NCBI GenBank assembly: GCA_905250025.1
Contig: CAJNOJ010000400.1
Coordinates: 17,791 to 81,790, forward strand
DNA: 64,000 nucleotides
Source: Adineta ricciae
Taxonomy: Eukaryota > Rotifera > Eurotatoria > Adinetida > Adinetidae
Direction: 5' to 3'
The stretch's first letter is position 1. Each line of letters starts with the position of its first letter. Below, piece after piece: positions 12,279-23,448 of this stretch. Below the pieces are notes generated by a model. It searched no databases, had not been told where the DNA came from, and saw only the letters and a list, made by a program, of their open reading frames with translations. Position numbers and translations under genes: made by a program.

Positions 12279-14383
12279 TCTCTTCATATTCATCTTTGAT
12301 GGTTATTATCTGTTTAAGCATTTCTTCTTCTTCTTCTTCGTTTTTTCTTGTGCCCTCATTCATTTTTCTTTCTGTTTATGTATATATGTTCGAAAATGAA
12401 TATAATGAGAAAGAACAGTATTTGAAATGAAATCATTGTTTGTTTAACACGTCCACACATTCCCACTTCACGTAGACATTTTCATAAGCGATCAGCATGT
12501 TATTTAAAAAAAGCATTCGTTTATTCTTTTGTGTTAATCTGATGCCGCTCTTAGTCACCAATTTAAAAAAAAAAGAACGCTACTTTCAAAACGATTAAGA
12601 AGCGTGTGCGCCGCCATGTAGCAGAAAGAGAAGATGATTAAGTTACCCGGAGAGCTATAGATGCATATTACAATGAAAAACAGAATCAAAACGTCGTCAA
12701 TCGACTAAGTACGTTGTTATTCTTTTCATAGAAGAAGGAGTGACGACGGCGGCAACAAATGACTACGATAAGAGAATTAATTGAAACCGTTCGAAGTGAA
12801 TTACATCATGAATGAAATTGTCTTCTGCTTCCCCTACCTGACAATACAATCATCATTAGTGAATCGCTGTCTGTTAGAATAGAACAAGATAGAGAGTCAG
12901 ATTATGATCATTAGTATATATGAAAGTCCAAGTATACGCTCGAGAATTACGCAACAAGAACATCTTATGTTATATTCATGCATTTCTTTTTCTTGTCTAT
13001 TTTTTAACTCACTCTTTTTATCCCTATTAACGATACGATGGCAATGATGAACCATACATGTACGAGAAAAAGCCAAGACACGATAAGATAGACAGTAGGG
13101 GTGCAAAATGATTATCTCACACGTTTTTTTTTGTAAACATATATCGTCATGGGATAGAACTATTGTCGATCGATATACATCCCCGCATCAATGTCATGTA
13201 AGAGATGCTTGCAATGACAAATATGATTGACAGCAAACAGAGTAGAACATAGAACTTCCAACAGAGCATCTTGTTGACGCACATTTATTGAATAAGATTG
13301 TTAAAACAGCTTTTTCTTCTTCCCTCCCTCGTTCACTGACTGTTTATCGAATGCTAACATGGCGAAAAGAAAACAAGATGAATTTGGAATTTTGTTACTT
13401 TATATTTACAAGGAAGCCACCAAAAAGCATTCGATGCCGGATATTGATCTCGTCAGTGTCAAGTGACGTTATACACGATGTGAAAATATGTACGTATGTT
13501 GACAAAAGTGTGAGCGTATCGTTTTCACACATCGAAAAACTCATCAAGATTCTTAGTTACACACATCTTCATCGTCGTTTTCTTTCGAGTACGTGTGCGA
13601 TGAGCACGCATTTGTGCTTGTATGTGTACATACAAATCTCAATAGATTAGATTGAAATAGAACAACGTATTACATGGGGGAATTTTCAGATAGTGATCTT
13701 CCGGCATATGCTCTTGTAACAAAAGAGAAGCATGTCGGAAATATAACTCGTCAGAATAGATGATGATAATGATGAATGCTTTTAGAATAGACATAGGGAG
13801 AAGAATATTGCCGCTTATATATATGTATATATTGTTGTTTGATGGCCACTATTGACATTGAGAAGAAAACATCAGAGATAAAACAAAAAACTAAAATACA
13901 ACTAGAGTGTATCTGATGGTAACAGCTTGTGCCCATTAACGCATTTGTACTCAAGAGGATTTTTAAGAGAGAAGTCTTGTACTGGTTAACGTGTATACAT
14001 TACTTTCTTGATAAATATGTATGCACGTACAGATTGAGTGTCTCGTCTGGTCTTGTCATAAGACATGAACAATGGACGCGCATGATCTTTTACGATACAT
14101 GATTGAATCGAGTGGACAGATAAGGACGCGTTATAGCAAGAGATTGTGCTTTCGATTGTGTCTGTATGTATAGACATCCTTGATAGATATTAATTTGTTC
14201 GTTTTCAATCGACAGTAAAGCAAAGAGAACGATTCATTCTCTACTCTGTAATTCGAGTTGATGAGAGAAAGATGTCGAACAATGTGATCAAATTAGAAAT
14301 GTGATGACAGGTCACACTCTATTCTCATGTCCAACCCATTTAATTGTAGAGTAAAAACGAACAAATACAAAGAAGCAACAGCG
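12279..14383. other. Intergenic stretch, no gene recognised
   Basis: Two kilobases of AT-rich sequence. Several open frames of 60-120 codons occur (largest 13288-13650, plus strand) but they lack recognisable domains and look like chance frames. An acceptor-like sequence ending about 14349 just before the UBL7-like start may mark a 5' UTR intron of that gene. Confidence 0.4.
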
Positions 14384-15646
14384 ATGTATACATTCAATTT
14401 AGTATCGTTTGATTCAACATTGAACAATAAAAGCAATAGTGGGATTGATCTACCGAGTAAATTGAATACCGAACGATGTTCAATCAAAGAATTAAAAGCA
14501 CAAATTACCGAAATACTTTCATTAGCAGAGCAATCATTTGGTAAATGAACAGATTGAACGAATATGATTTTCAACTGTCTGTGTCATGTAGATGTCTATT
14601 GTCAAGGTGTGCAATTGGTTGGAGATGATAAAAATCTCGATGATTATGAAATTGAACAAGATGATAATCTTGTCATCGTACCGAAAACTCAATTACCAAA
14701 TGAATCAGCCATGGAAACATCCGCTGGTAAAATGCGTATGCATATGTAATGAGTATCGCACTGTTGGAATGATTTGTAGGATTACCAGGCAAGAGTGAAT
14801 TACATCAAAGTGCAAAAACGATTGAAATATCTGCAACACCCAATGAATTCCATCGTGTAAGTAAATCGAAAAGAAACAGTCGATTGTTGATGACTTTTTG
14901 TTCGATTTCAATTAGTTGTATTGGTTAATGAGAACACCGGATTTCTGGAGAAAAATCACTCAAGCATTGCCTGAACTCTTATTCGATTCGAGTGCCTTAG
15001 GTCTATGTGAAGATTCCGTTCTTTTCTGCTTGAATCACGATATAAAATATCTAACAGAAATTGTACAAACAAACCCATTATTATACAAAGTCATTGCTCA
15101 AGTCATCAAAGAATGGACATCTACTAGTAATACAACTAATGCAAATGATATTCAATTATCACCGGGTAAATTTTGTGAGAGAGAAAAGACTGTTTTGAAT
15201 AATGCGATGCTTTTATTTATGTCTTAGCTGCTTATTTTTTGAATGGCAGTCCACATTTGATCGAGCCAGCTGCACCACGTCAACCAGCGTTCAATGTTAT
15301 GCCTCGGCGTATAACTAACGAAGATTTTTATCGTGCACTTGAACAAACAAATCGATCATCGACAACGGCGCGTCCATCGAATCTGCCATCTCAACCGACA
15401 CAGAGACCGGCAGTCAATCGTCGAAATATCATCAGTATAGATCAATTACGAAGTGCTTTGCAACGAACTTCGACTCCATCGACACCAGTCACCACCGCGG
15501 AAACTACGACAAATGAACCGGCTAATGTACAAGCACTTCTCGATCAAATGAGGATCATGGGCTTAACTGATGAAGCAGCTAATCGACAGGCACTCGAAGC
15601 AACTAATTGGGACCTAAAAGCTGCTCTTGATTTGTTACTTGGATAA
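14384..15646 (+). CDS. UBL7: UBL7-like ubiquitin-like/UBA adaptor
   Basis: UBL7 proteins carry an N-terminal ubiquitin-like domain and a C-terminal UBA domain and act as adaptors in ubiquitin signalling. Five exons join in frame. The UBL part begins MYTFNLVSFDST and ends DDYEIEQDDNLVIVPK. A middle domain contains FDSSALGLCEDSVLF and NPLLYKVIAQVIKEW, matching the helical segment of vertebrate UBL7. A linker reads RRITNEDFYRALEQ, and the UBA reads VQALLDQMRIMGLTDEAANR to WDLKAALDLLLG at the extreme C-terminus. The start at 14384 sits at the first strand of the UBL fold; an in-frame ATG at 14327 would add 19 residues but may belong to a 5' intron. AATAAA follows at 15655-15660. Assignment to UBL7 over other UBL-UBA proteins rests on the middle domain. 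Confidence 0.75.
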
Positions 15647-15654
15647 GATTTTTA

Positions 15655-15660
15655 AATAAA
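15655..15660 (+). terminator. Candidate polyadenylation signal of the UBL7-like gene
   Basis: AATAAA occurs within 15 nt of the stop codon, implying a very short 3' UTR if used. Confidence 0.45.
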
Positions 15661-15952
15661 ATATAATCTAGAACCTGCAAATACTAATCAAAAGAATTCA
15701 AGTCTTTCTAAATTGTTGAGAAAAGAAGATCATGTGCATTTGACAGCTATTTTCTTCCTTATCAGTGCGGACAGGTGTGGTGAGACTTAGAAATGTCATG
15801 TTCTTTGCTGTCAGAGACATGACATCGATGAATACCTTATTATCTACATCGGATGGTCTAAAGTTATCAATGAATATTTTCCAAAAACATGACAAATGAA
15901 GGCATGCATAGGAGTGCATGATATCTCACGTAAATACTTACCTAGTTCTTCG

Positions 15953-15960
15953 TATATAAG
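15953..15960 (+). promoter_or_regulatory. Candidate TATA box of the SRCR gene
   Basis: TATATAAG lies 76 nt before the start codon of the SRCR-domain gene, leaving room for a transcription start near 15985 and a 5' UTR of about 45 nt. It is a sequence match only. Confidence 0.5.
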
Positions 15961-16028
15961 TAGCGATTATGCCAAACCAACAGTACTTCATTCTCATCTG
16001 TTCAAAGCATACATAAACAATAACGAAC

Positions 16029-16571
16029 ATGCAATCTACATTTATTGCTATTGTCATCTTTGCTGCTTACGGTTTAGCCAAAGGTAACAGTTTGTACGAA
16101 CTCGAACCCCAAAATCGCGATGTCGGATTAGCGACTTGCGAAAAAATCTATGGATTAATGGCTTATCCACGTGTGATCAAAAACATTACAGTTCTTCGAA
16201 CATCTCCACTACGCGTTCGTGTCTATCTTCTAGCTCAAGGTCCATCGAAATCGATTCCATTCAGTGTCGAAGGTATGGTATGTCAAGTTGGTTTCGATCA
16301 AAATGCTGCTAATGCCGCTTGTCGATCACAAAACTTTCACAATGCTGTGATGGTCACTGATATTGCCTGGCATGAACCACCTGCGTCATACGGTCAACAA
16401 TGTATCATGGATACCGAATCGTACAAGAGTGTCATTCCGTGTGAATATATTTTACATCAATTGAGCTGTCCTGCATCAGCCACTAATTTAGTCGATTGTC
16501 GTTTTCCTCCGTTATTTAGTCAATCTTTAAGCTGCAATGCATACACTCATGTTGGACTTATTTGTACCTAA
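16029..16571 (+). CDS. Secreted protein with one scavenger-receptor cysteine-rich (SRCR)-like domain
   Basis: The 180-residue single-exon protein starts with a clear signal peptide (MQSTFIAIVIFAAYGLAKG). The body resembles one SRCR domain: GMVCQVGFDQNAANAACRSQ at about 78-97, then the paired-cysteine region HQLSCPASATNLVDC and a C-terminal HVGLICT, the usual end of the fold. SRCR domains bind proteins and microbial surfaces; a function in defence or secretion is a guess. The domain is divergent, since the usual Trp-rich start and GRxEV segment are not obvious. The gene is compact, with a TATA-like box upstream and AATAAA at 16594-16599, only about 120 nt before the next start codon. Confidence 0.65.
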   Translation: MQSTFIAIVIFAAYGLAKGNSLYELEPQNRDVGLATCEKIYGLMAYPRVIKNITVLRTSPLRVRVYLLAQGPSKSIPFSVEGMVCQVGFDQNAANAACRSQNFHNAVMVTDIAWHEPPASYGQQCIMDTESYKSVIPCEYILHQLSCPASATNLVDCRFPPLFSQSLSCNAYTHVGLICT

Positions 16572-16593
16572 ATGTGTAATTTTTCTTTGAGAA

Positions 16594-16599
16594 AATAAA
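16594..16599 (+). terminator. Candidate polyadenylation signal of the SRCR gene
   Basis: AATAAA lies 23 nt after the SRCR stop and less than 100 nt before the start codon of the EFCAB9-like gene, so the two transcripts are nearly adjacent. Confidence 0.45.
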
Positions 16600-16691
16600 A
16601 TCGAACTACTTCTTATATCCATGTGTTCATTCTATAGCAAGAGTTTTTGCGCGAAGTAACTTCTCATCAAGAATTTTCTCCATCTCAAACG

Positions 16692-17747
16692 ATGCATTTG
16701 CACTTCAATCCTAGTATTCTCGATTACATCCATTTAACACCACCAAGTTGGTCTATCACCACCATTTCTATGAAATTCTGTGCTATTCTCTTCTCCTTAC
16801 TCGATTTTGATAAGACGAATCACTTAGAAGAATATCATATCCACGCTTTACTCATCTATCTAACGAATATAAGTAAAAATCAGACATCAACTCTATTCTA
16901 CAAGCTAGGTAATTTCATCATGTGCCGTTGAAATTTGAAATCGATTTTATGTAAAGATCTTGATCGGTCTGGTGCAATGGAATTGGAGGAATTCTTTATC
17001 TTAATCTCTCTACTGATCGCAAATAAGGTACTATGAAATACGTCAAGATCACCTGTTGAAGACTACCATTATAGGACAAGAAAGAAAAAGAATTCATGCA
17101 TGCACATTCGAAAACGGTGTTTGAATTGCTCGATGATGATAGTTCAGGAAGTATTACTGTTGAAGAATTTCAACGTCTTGGTTATCTTTTCAATCTTGAT
17201 AATCGAGAAATTCGTATTATCTTCAAAGATTTTGATGTTAGTGGTGACGATGCATTAGATTATTCTGAATTTTGTATGTTCACATTAGCTTGTATTAATA
17301 AACAAAAGCTAATGAAGAAGAAACGTTTCAAAACCTTGCTCCAACGTCGTTTTCGGTTTCTAGCAAAGCAACGACAACCAGTTGTTGAATATATCAACAA
17401 AGCAATCAATGAATGTGTTCCGTAAATTTTGCCAGAAAAGTCATAAGTTCAAAACTCATTTTACTTTCAGAGGTTTACTCGTTTATGATGAAACTGATAG
17501 TTTTCCCCGAGTGAATTTTCCCAATGATTTAATTCTTCCTTGTCAACAATCGAATATTTACCATGATTCTTTACCTGCACCAATTACTTCTATCGTTACG
17601 GATTCTGTATTAGTAAAAAATTCTGTTTATGATCAGGAAACCCTGTCTGATGTATTCGATTCAATCGATATTCCACACAATGATTCTCGATCGACAAAAT
17701 CACAATTGTTTAGTCAAAGTAATTATTCATCATCAAGTATATTTTGA
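16692..17747 (+). CDS. EFCAB9: EFCAB9-like EF-hand protein (CatSper-associated family)
   Basis: In mammals EFCAB9 is the calcium sensor of the sperm CatSper channel. Four exons join in frame. The protein has three canonical 12-residue EF loops: DLDRSGAMELEE, DDDSSGSITVEE and DVSGDDALDYSE, with a degenerate one earlier (DFDKTNHLEE). The stretch MHAHSKTVFELLDDD followed by FQRLGYLFNLDNREIRIIF matches EFCAB9 (HSRPVFDLLD and FEMYRFLFNIQ) in order and spacing. The third exon could stop at 17425, but a donor there joins an acceptor at about 17471 and adds a Ser-rich tail ending at 17747. The gene is tail-to-tail with the CFAP119-like gene: the two stops are 25 nt apart. General EF-hand family membership is certain; orthology to EFCAB9 is likely, not proven. 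Confidence 0.72.
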
Positions 17748-17772
17748 AATAGATTGATATTATCATATGATT

Positions 17773-18880
17773 CTATTTCGGTGTTCGTGGTTTGGATGAT
17801 CTCGAACTACTAGATTTAATTCGTTTCTGTTTTTCCGTTTGGCGTGGCTGTTCTTCTGTTGTATTTTCAATTTTACGAAGTTCTTCTTGCATATAAGATT
17901 GAACTAATTTACGAACTTCTACCAAATCTGAATTTTCTTCAGTTTCTAAAAGAACAAACTATTCGAGAGTTCATTATAATCATCGATGTTACCTGGGATC
18001 TGTTCTTGAGTAGCATCGACGTTTTCTTCTACAACAGCCGATTCTTCTATTTTTTGAGTCATTCCTTCGAATGTGAAATTTAAACTGAAGTCGACCTATG
18101 TTAAATAAGCCAAAAGGTTCTTTCGTTGTTTTCAACAGGAAACTTCGACATACGTATGGAGTAAAGATATATTTATACATTTTGATATGCCGAAAATAAG
18201 TATCGATCACATAATCCGTTATTTTTTTTGTTAAATCGGGTGTAAATATGCGTAAGTTATGTGGTGGTCTCTAGAACAACAAAGGAAATAGATGAATATC
18301 ATGAGAAACATTCGTACATACAAATAAAGAATGTTTTAGAATCAGTGCTTTGAAGTATTCATATGTTTGTTCCATATTCGCGTATGATGTACCTAAAATT
18401 CACAGGCAAGAGTGAAATTTCAATGGATATCATTTCGGCGAGTTAACTTACGATTTGAGAGATCGTGAACACATTTCAAGATACTAAGAAACGATGAAAT
18501 TTGTTCGTGATTGAACTGATTTTTACGAGCAAATTGCAAGGCATAGTAGAATAGATCGCATAGGACAATCGTTCGTTTGGTATTTCGTTCGAAACTAAAG
18601 ATTTTGATGAAAAATCTACAACCATCGGTGAATTCTTTCTGTAGACACTGATCTAAAAGCATAATCTTACTCATTTATACTTTCCGGTTCGCTTAATTCT
18701 TCTAATTTTCTTGTTTGTTCACGAGTAAAATCCGTCCTATAGATAAATGATTACAAAAAGTTTTTTTTTACAAACGATTTATTCTGTTACCAAGTAACAA
18801 TGACTGCTTTCGGAGGTGGAAGGTTCTATAATCAAACAGAAACTAGCGTGCTTTCTATATCCTATTCAACTTACATGCAT
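17773..18880 (-). CDS. CFAP119: CFAP119/CCDC189-like cilium and flagellum protein
   Basis: CFAP119 (CCDC189) is a radial-spoke-associated protein needed for sperm flagella and cilia in mammals. About seven exons join. Recognisable parts are the start MHNLPPPKAVIVTWTDFTRE, then LCDLFYYALQFARKNQFN, ISSFLSILKCVHDLSN, the stretch FRPPHNLRIFTPDLTK, and TYFRHIKMYKYIFTPY, which is typical of the family. The C-terminal tail is charged and Ser/Lys-rich, ending KPRTPK. The start at 18880 (ATG CAT followed directly by a donor) keeps exon 2 in frame; longer upstream frames from 18948 or 18966 do not. A candidate intron of only 28 nt (about 18657-18684) is needed to keep the frame between SEPE and QCLQKEF. 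If that is not spliced there is a frameshift. Confidence 0.72.
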
Positions 18881-18966
18881 AATTTAAATGACGTTCTATC
18901 GTTGACGTTAAAATAAAGAAGACGAGAGTTTTCGGCAACATTTGCCATTGCCAACGAACAACACAT

Positions 18967-19621
18967 CCGTTGCCAAGGTTACGAATCGAGGTCGCCACAA
19001 GAAATTATCCATAAGATGAGTTATAACAATTGTTTTGGAGCAGTACATATCAGGTCTTCAGACAACAAAGCGTACATGTGAAAGAAACTTTGGAAGATAT
19101 TATACATATAGATGTTTTGATACTGCACAGAATGAACATCACGAAAGAGCGAATGTGTCAGAATTATTGATACCATGTTTAAAATGATACAGACTCATTC
19201 GAGTAGTCTATTTTATTGTCATGTCAATTTCCTATGTTAGATGTATGTGCCACCCGTTCTGTTATCGTTTATCCGCATTTGCTTTGTTAGCGGAAGAACC
19301 GGAATATACTTCCTTCTAATTCTCTCGTCTAGTCATATATATCTCTACAGTTGTTTGGTAATATATCATACGGACTTGTTCAAGAAAGGTATCTATGAGT
19401 ACTGCGTGAAAGAAAGTAATTCTTTCTTCCTATTGTTCTTTTTCAGTAGTTTTCCATTCCTATGAACGAAGTAAAGAAATGTTTACAAGTTACTCTGGGC
19501 AACGTCGAGACGTATAAACGCCGTGAACTCATGTTAAATAAAACAGAAAAGGGCAATATCGTGTTTGAACAAGTAAGGAAAGTAGTATAGAATAAGAGCT
19601 TTCTATTTTCAATCGATTATA
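18967..19621. other. Intergenic, divergent promoter region between CFAP119-like and TRIM-like genes
   Basis: Divergent arrangement puts the 5' ends of both neighbours here. No domain-bearing open frame was found; the 74-codon frame at 19241-19465 has no support. Confidence 0.4.
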
Positions 19622-20832
19622 ATGGATTCGCTTGTTCAATGTCGTTATTGTATGAACCGTTTAACTCATCCATTGGAATTAGTATGTCGGCATACCTTCT
19701 GTTCGGATTGTTTAACAAAGGAAGTTAAAAACGAGAAAATCATCTGTCCTATATGTAGTACTGAGCATGCTGCACCTGGCGCATCGTTAGCAACAGCAAA
19801 AGAAGACAAACTTGTACCATATCTGATCGGTTTGAAGAAGTAAATTTCTCTTCATCGATCTCCTTGAACTCGAAAAAGATCTTGTTGATATCTGTTCCTT
19901 TAGTGATGAGACATACTCGTCAATTACTGATACATCTCCAACAACGATTCATGCTGAATGTGCTGGATGCAAACAAATCACTGATCTACGTATATGTTTC
20001 CATTGTGAAAAACCCTTATGTACTAGTTGTCGAGGAAGTCATTATGAATCACAAAGAAAGGACGTCGATCATTCAATTCAGAGTTTGTTAACTAAAACAA
20101 ACGAACTGGTTGTTGTCGCTCGTAAGTACTCGAATAATTTTTCGAAGAATGAAATCGTATTTTCGGTTGTATGTAGAAACATTGAATACCAATCGAACGA
20201 ATCGTATTCAGGAATATAAATTAATGAAAGACAAAATTACGACGCATGCAAATGATTTAGCGAAGATGTTACATGATGAAGAGCAAGCTCTTCAGAAGAA
20301 AATCGACGCAAGAATTCAATATGAAACTGAGTATGTGCTGAAAGTCACATTCCTTGCGTTTCGATTCGTTTCGTTCTAGACGGATTGCTACGACAGAACG
20401 TGAACAACAATACCTGCAAAAGAACAAGACCACTTTAGATCAAGTTATGGATAAATATCGAGAGTAGGTGATCGGCTGGATCTTCATTAAACAAATATTG
20501 ATTGAAAATTTTTTTCAGTGAAAAAAATCAAATGATCTTAATGAAAATGCACAAGAATTATCTAGACTTAGCACCTAATTGGAAAGACAAATTAGATACT
20601 TATGCCGGTCGGATTAATGGGAAGAAAGAAGAAGTAAAAACTACAGAGCTTATTCAGTAAATCTTTGCCTTTTTCGTTCGATAGGAATTACATTTTCAAC
20701 CAACCCAACCGGGAAAAAACGATGCTCTCGTTGGTAAATTAGTCGATTTGAAACCTGCTACTCTTCATACTGCGACAGGTTCTAAACCTACTTCAACTCC
20801 AGCAGCTAGTCGTTCATGTACCATCATGTAAA
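19622..20832 (+). CDS. TRIM-like RING/B-box/coiled-coil protein (probable E3 ubiquitin ligase)
   Basis: The order RING, B-box, coiled coil is that of TRIM E3 ligases. The RING finger is at the N-terminus: CRYCMNRLTHP, then VCRHTFCSDC and CPIC form the C3HC4 set within about residues 7-50. Exon 2 encodes a B-box-like zinc site (HAECAGCKQITDL, then CFHCEKPLCTSC and H). Exons 3-5 are Glu/Lys/Gln-rich and helical (EYKLMKDKITTHANDLAKML, EREQQYLQKN), fitting a coiled coil. The tail is short (ATGSKPTSTPAASRSCTIM) and carries no NHL, SPRY or other C-terminal domain, so substrate choice is not predictable. AATAAA lies at 20850-20855. The HMG-box gene converges from the other side about 410 nt away. 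Confidence 0.75.
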
Positions 20833-20945
20833 TATATGTTTCAAGACAAATAAAAGCGCCAAATCGCATGACATTCATATCAACCTATCGATCAGATAGA
20901 AAGTCTTCTTTTTATTAATTTTTGTTTTCAAAAGCAAAAATAGAT

Positions 20946-20972
<27 letters not shown>
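20946..20972. repeat. (CA)n microsatellite
   Basis: An uninterrupted CA run of about 13 units in the gap between two convergent genes, followed by further CA/TA repeats. Confidence 0.9.
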
Positions 20973-20977
<5 letters not shown>

Positions 20978-21245
20978 ACACATATATAGATATATGTATC
21001 TCGGAATAACAAGAAAAGAAAAAGAAACTGAACATCTATATCAAAGGCAAAAGAAGAGTTATAAGTTGATAAGTCTCTTGTTTTGTTTTCTTTCTGTACA
21101 ATAACGGTCCAAGTTTTTATCTGATAGATAGAAATACACAAAAAAACAAAACATGAAGATAATATAATACTACACACCGAATGAAGGAAAAGAAAGGTAT
21201 ACATAGGTTAATAAAGTCAATGTTCATCCTCGATAACTAGAACAT

Positions 21246-21604
21246 TTAAGCGCGAGCTTTTGGTTGTTGTTGCAGTGATTGTGCATACGAAGCTAGAAAT
21301 AAGAACACGTCAGATCTTTTTTTTCAATAGGCTGTGATGTGTATTCATATGTACCTGTTTTTTTGTATGCTTCTAATTCCTGTTCATAGCGTTCTTTCGC
21401 TTCCTTAGCCGCTTTTTCATATCGACGTTTTAGATCTTCGGGTGCCGAACGCCATTTTTCTCCGATAACTTTAGCAACATCAGCTACGGATAATGAAGCA
21501 TTTTGAGATTTGACTTTTGGTCGTTCATCTTGTGAGAAAATGAAAAACGCAGACAATGGCCGTTTGGGTGCATTTGGATCTTTTTGTTTCGATACGCGTG
21601 GCAT
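21246..21604 (-). CDS. Single HMG-box chromatin protein (HMGB/NHP6-like)
   Basis: HMG-box proteins bend DNA without strong sequence preference. The N-terminus reads MPRVSKQKDPNAPKRPLSAF, and the box continues through FIFSQDERPKV, KVIGEKWRS and YEKAAKEAKERYEQELEAY, a complete 70-residue HMGB-type box. One intron (about 21294-21351) separates AYKKTA from the short second exon, which ends SYAQSLQQQPKARA. The protein is about 100 residues, the size of yeast NHP6 or the C-terminal half of insect HMG-D, with no acidic tail. Intron retention would give a slightly different end with a stop at 21293. Confidence 0.85.
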
Positions 21605-23448
21605 TCTTAGATCTCAGTCAATATCCTGTTTTCAAAACTAGTTCTAGAAGAAGGAGCATAGATGAGGTTTTTCGTTTATTTTCAAAACAGCCAAACTGTA
21701 CATATTCAATTGACAAGTAAGAAGAGAACGGAGAGAGAGACTATATGCTTACTTGGCTTTGGCGGGAGTAGAAGAGGGCGATAGAGGTCGAAATGAAGCT
21801 GGCTAGCGAGGCGCTAGTTTCAATGTAAAATGGAAAGACGTGTATACGTGTATGTGGTGTGCTACGAGTGAAGCAAGCGCTTTTGCTTGCCTTGCCTTTA
21901 CTCTCTCATTCTCTCTCTGTGTATGAACCACTGCAGTACCACACTACTACGTCTCTTCTTTCTCTTTTCTATGGCATGTTGTCGTATATAAAGTAATATA
22001 GGGAGTCGTTCTAATGCTTTTCTTCTTCTTTCTTCCTTTACTTATTCGTTTGCCGTCGACGGACGAACGTCTGTGCGCAGCGTTTTCAAGTGGTATGTGT
22101 GTATGTGTGCGCCTGGTTTTCTCTTTCTCTTCTGTGCACACACACACGCGCACACAGCTCGATTGATAGATTAGACGTTGTGTGTTAGATGGCTGTGTAT
22201 GCTTGTGTGCGCGAACAAACGACGCACAGAGGAAAAACGTTGAAGATGAGAATGATGCATGCGTATATACTGCGCCTATTGATTCTACCAGTACTGTGTT
22301 CGTTCCAAATTGCTTCTCGAACAAGCAGTAATAGTATCGTGGCGGCAGCCGTAGAATAAAGAGAAAAGGAAAGAGAAGGCAAATACGCTTGCATTGTGTT
22401 AAAATGATGGGGGTGATGGATTTCTCATGGCGCTGACGGGCAGCAGTATTTTGTACTATCAGAAGAACGATGGGGAAAAAGAATCGAAGCGTGCCTTATC
22501 TGGGATGACAGAACTGAAGACTATGGAAGATAGACTGACATAAGTTACTTGTAAAGATGCATTATATTTCAGGTCCAACGATGTCCTAAATGTTTTTCAA
22601 CAAAGCGAAACTGCTATTTGTCCTTATTTGCCATTATTAGCACGAATCTATAGACTTTAACTTAAAAATTTCGAATAATTTTTCTGTCATGTTTCATTAT
22701 TTGTCATATATAAATACATGAGAGATTGCTCTGGAATCAAAAACAAATGTGAATGATAAAAGAAAACTATCGTCATATTTTCGTGCACATACTGGTGAGA
22801 ATTTGAAATAATCGTAGACAAACAATATGTCGCTATGTCGTAATAACAATGAAACGAATTGAACTCGATGTATATCGACATGAATACATTCCAAATCGCT
22901 AGAAAACGTGTGTTTTCGCAAAAGTAAAGTAAGATTGCATTCACTCTCTTGGCACCCTTCACGAAAAATAGAAGAGGCGATAGCAAAAAGCAATGAATAC
23001 ATATCTGAATGCATATTTTCGTTACGAATGAATTGTACCGAAAGCACGAAAATGTTTTTCAAATCAATGATAAGACTATTATTAAAAGCAAGAATAGAAA
23101 AGAATGTTTTTGTTAATAATAGAATCACCAAATCAATTATCCATTTTGCACTGCTACTTGTATTTATCAATCGATAGTTTGCGTTTTTCGAAAAATTTCA
23201 ATTTCTACGGTGTGTTCTCCTCTTCCATAACAGTAACTGGCGTCCTCTGACTATTGCCAAAAAAAGAGTTATTTGATAGGTATTTAATCATCCAATCAGC
23301 GAACAACCTATGTATTACAGAAAGAGCGGACAATGAAGTGAAATTGACTGGTTTTCTTACTTAATTTGTTTAGCAAAACAATTTTTGCTCAAGTGCACTG
23401 TCTGTTGAATACATTACTGATAGTTTTCTTTCATCTAGAGCCTTCAAA
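21605..23448. other. Intergenic stretch between HMG-box and RBM42 genes
   Basis: This holds the upstream regions of two divergent genes. CA- and CT-rich low-complexity sequence is found around 22075-22160. Overlapping open frames on both strands at 22687-23177 are long for the local composition but show no domain and oppose each other, so I do not call a gene. Confidence 0.4.

Noticed and set aside
18881-18966. Longer upstream start for the CFAP119-like gene (18948 or 18966)
   Set aside because: Those frames would splice out of phase with exon 2, which carries the conserved NLPPPKAVIVTW sequence.
20946-20972. Possible CRISPR-like array or telomere repeat at the CA run
   Set aside because: It is a plain dinucleotide microsatellite without spacers.
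22687-23177. Overlapping open frames of 99, 157 and 89 codons on both strands
   Set aside because: They oppose each other and have AT-driven composition with no motif; likely chance.
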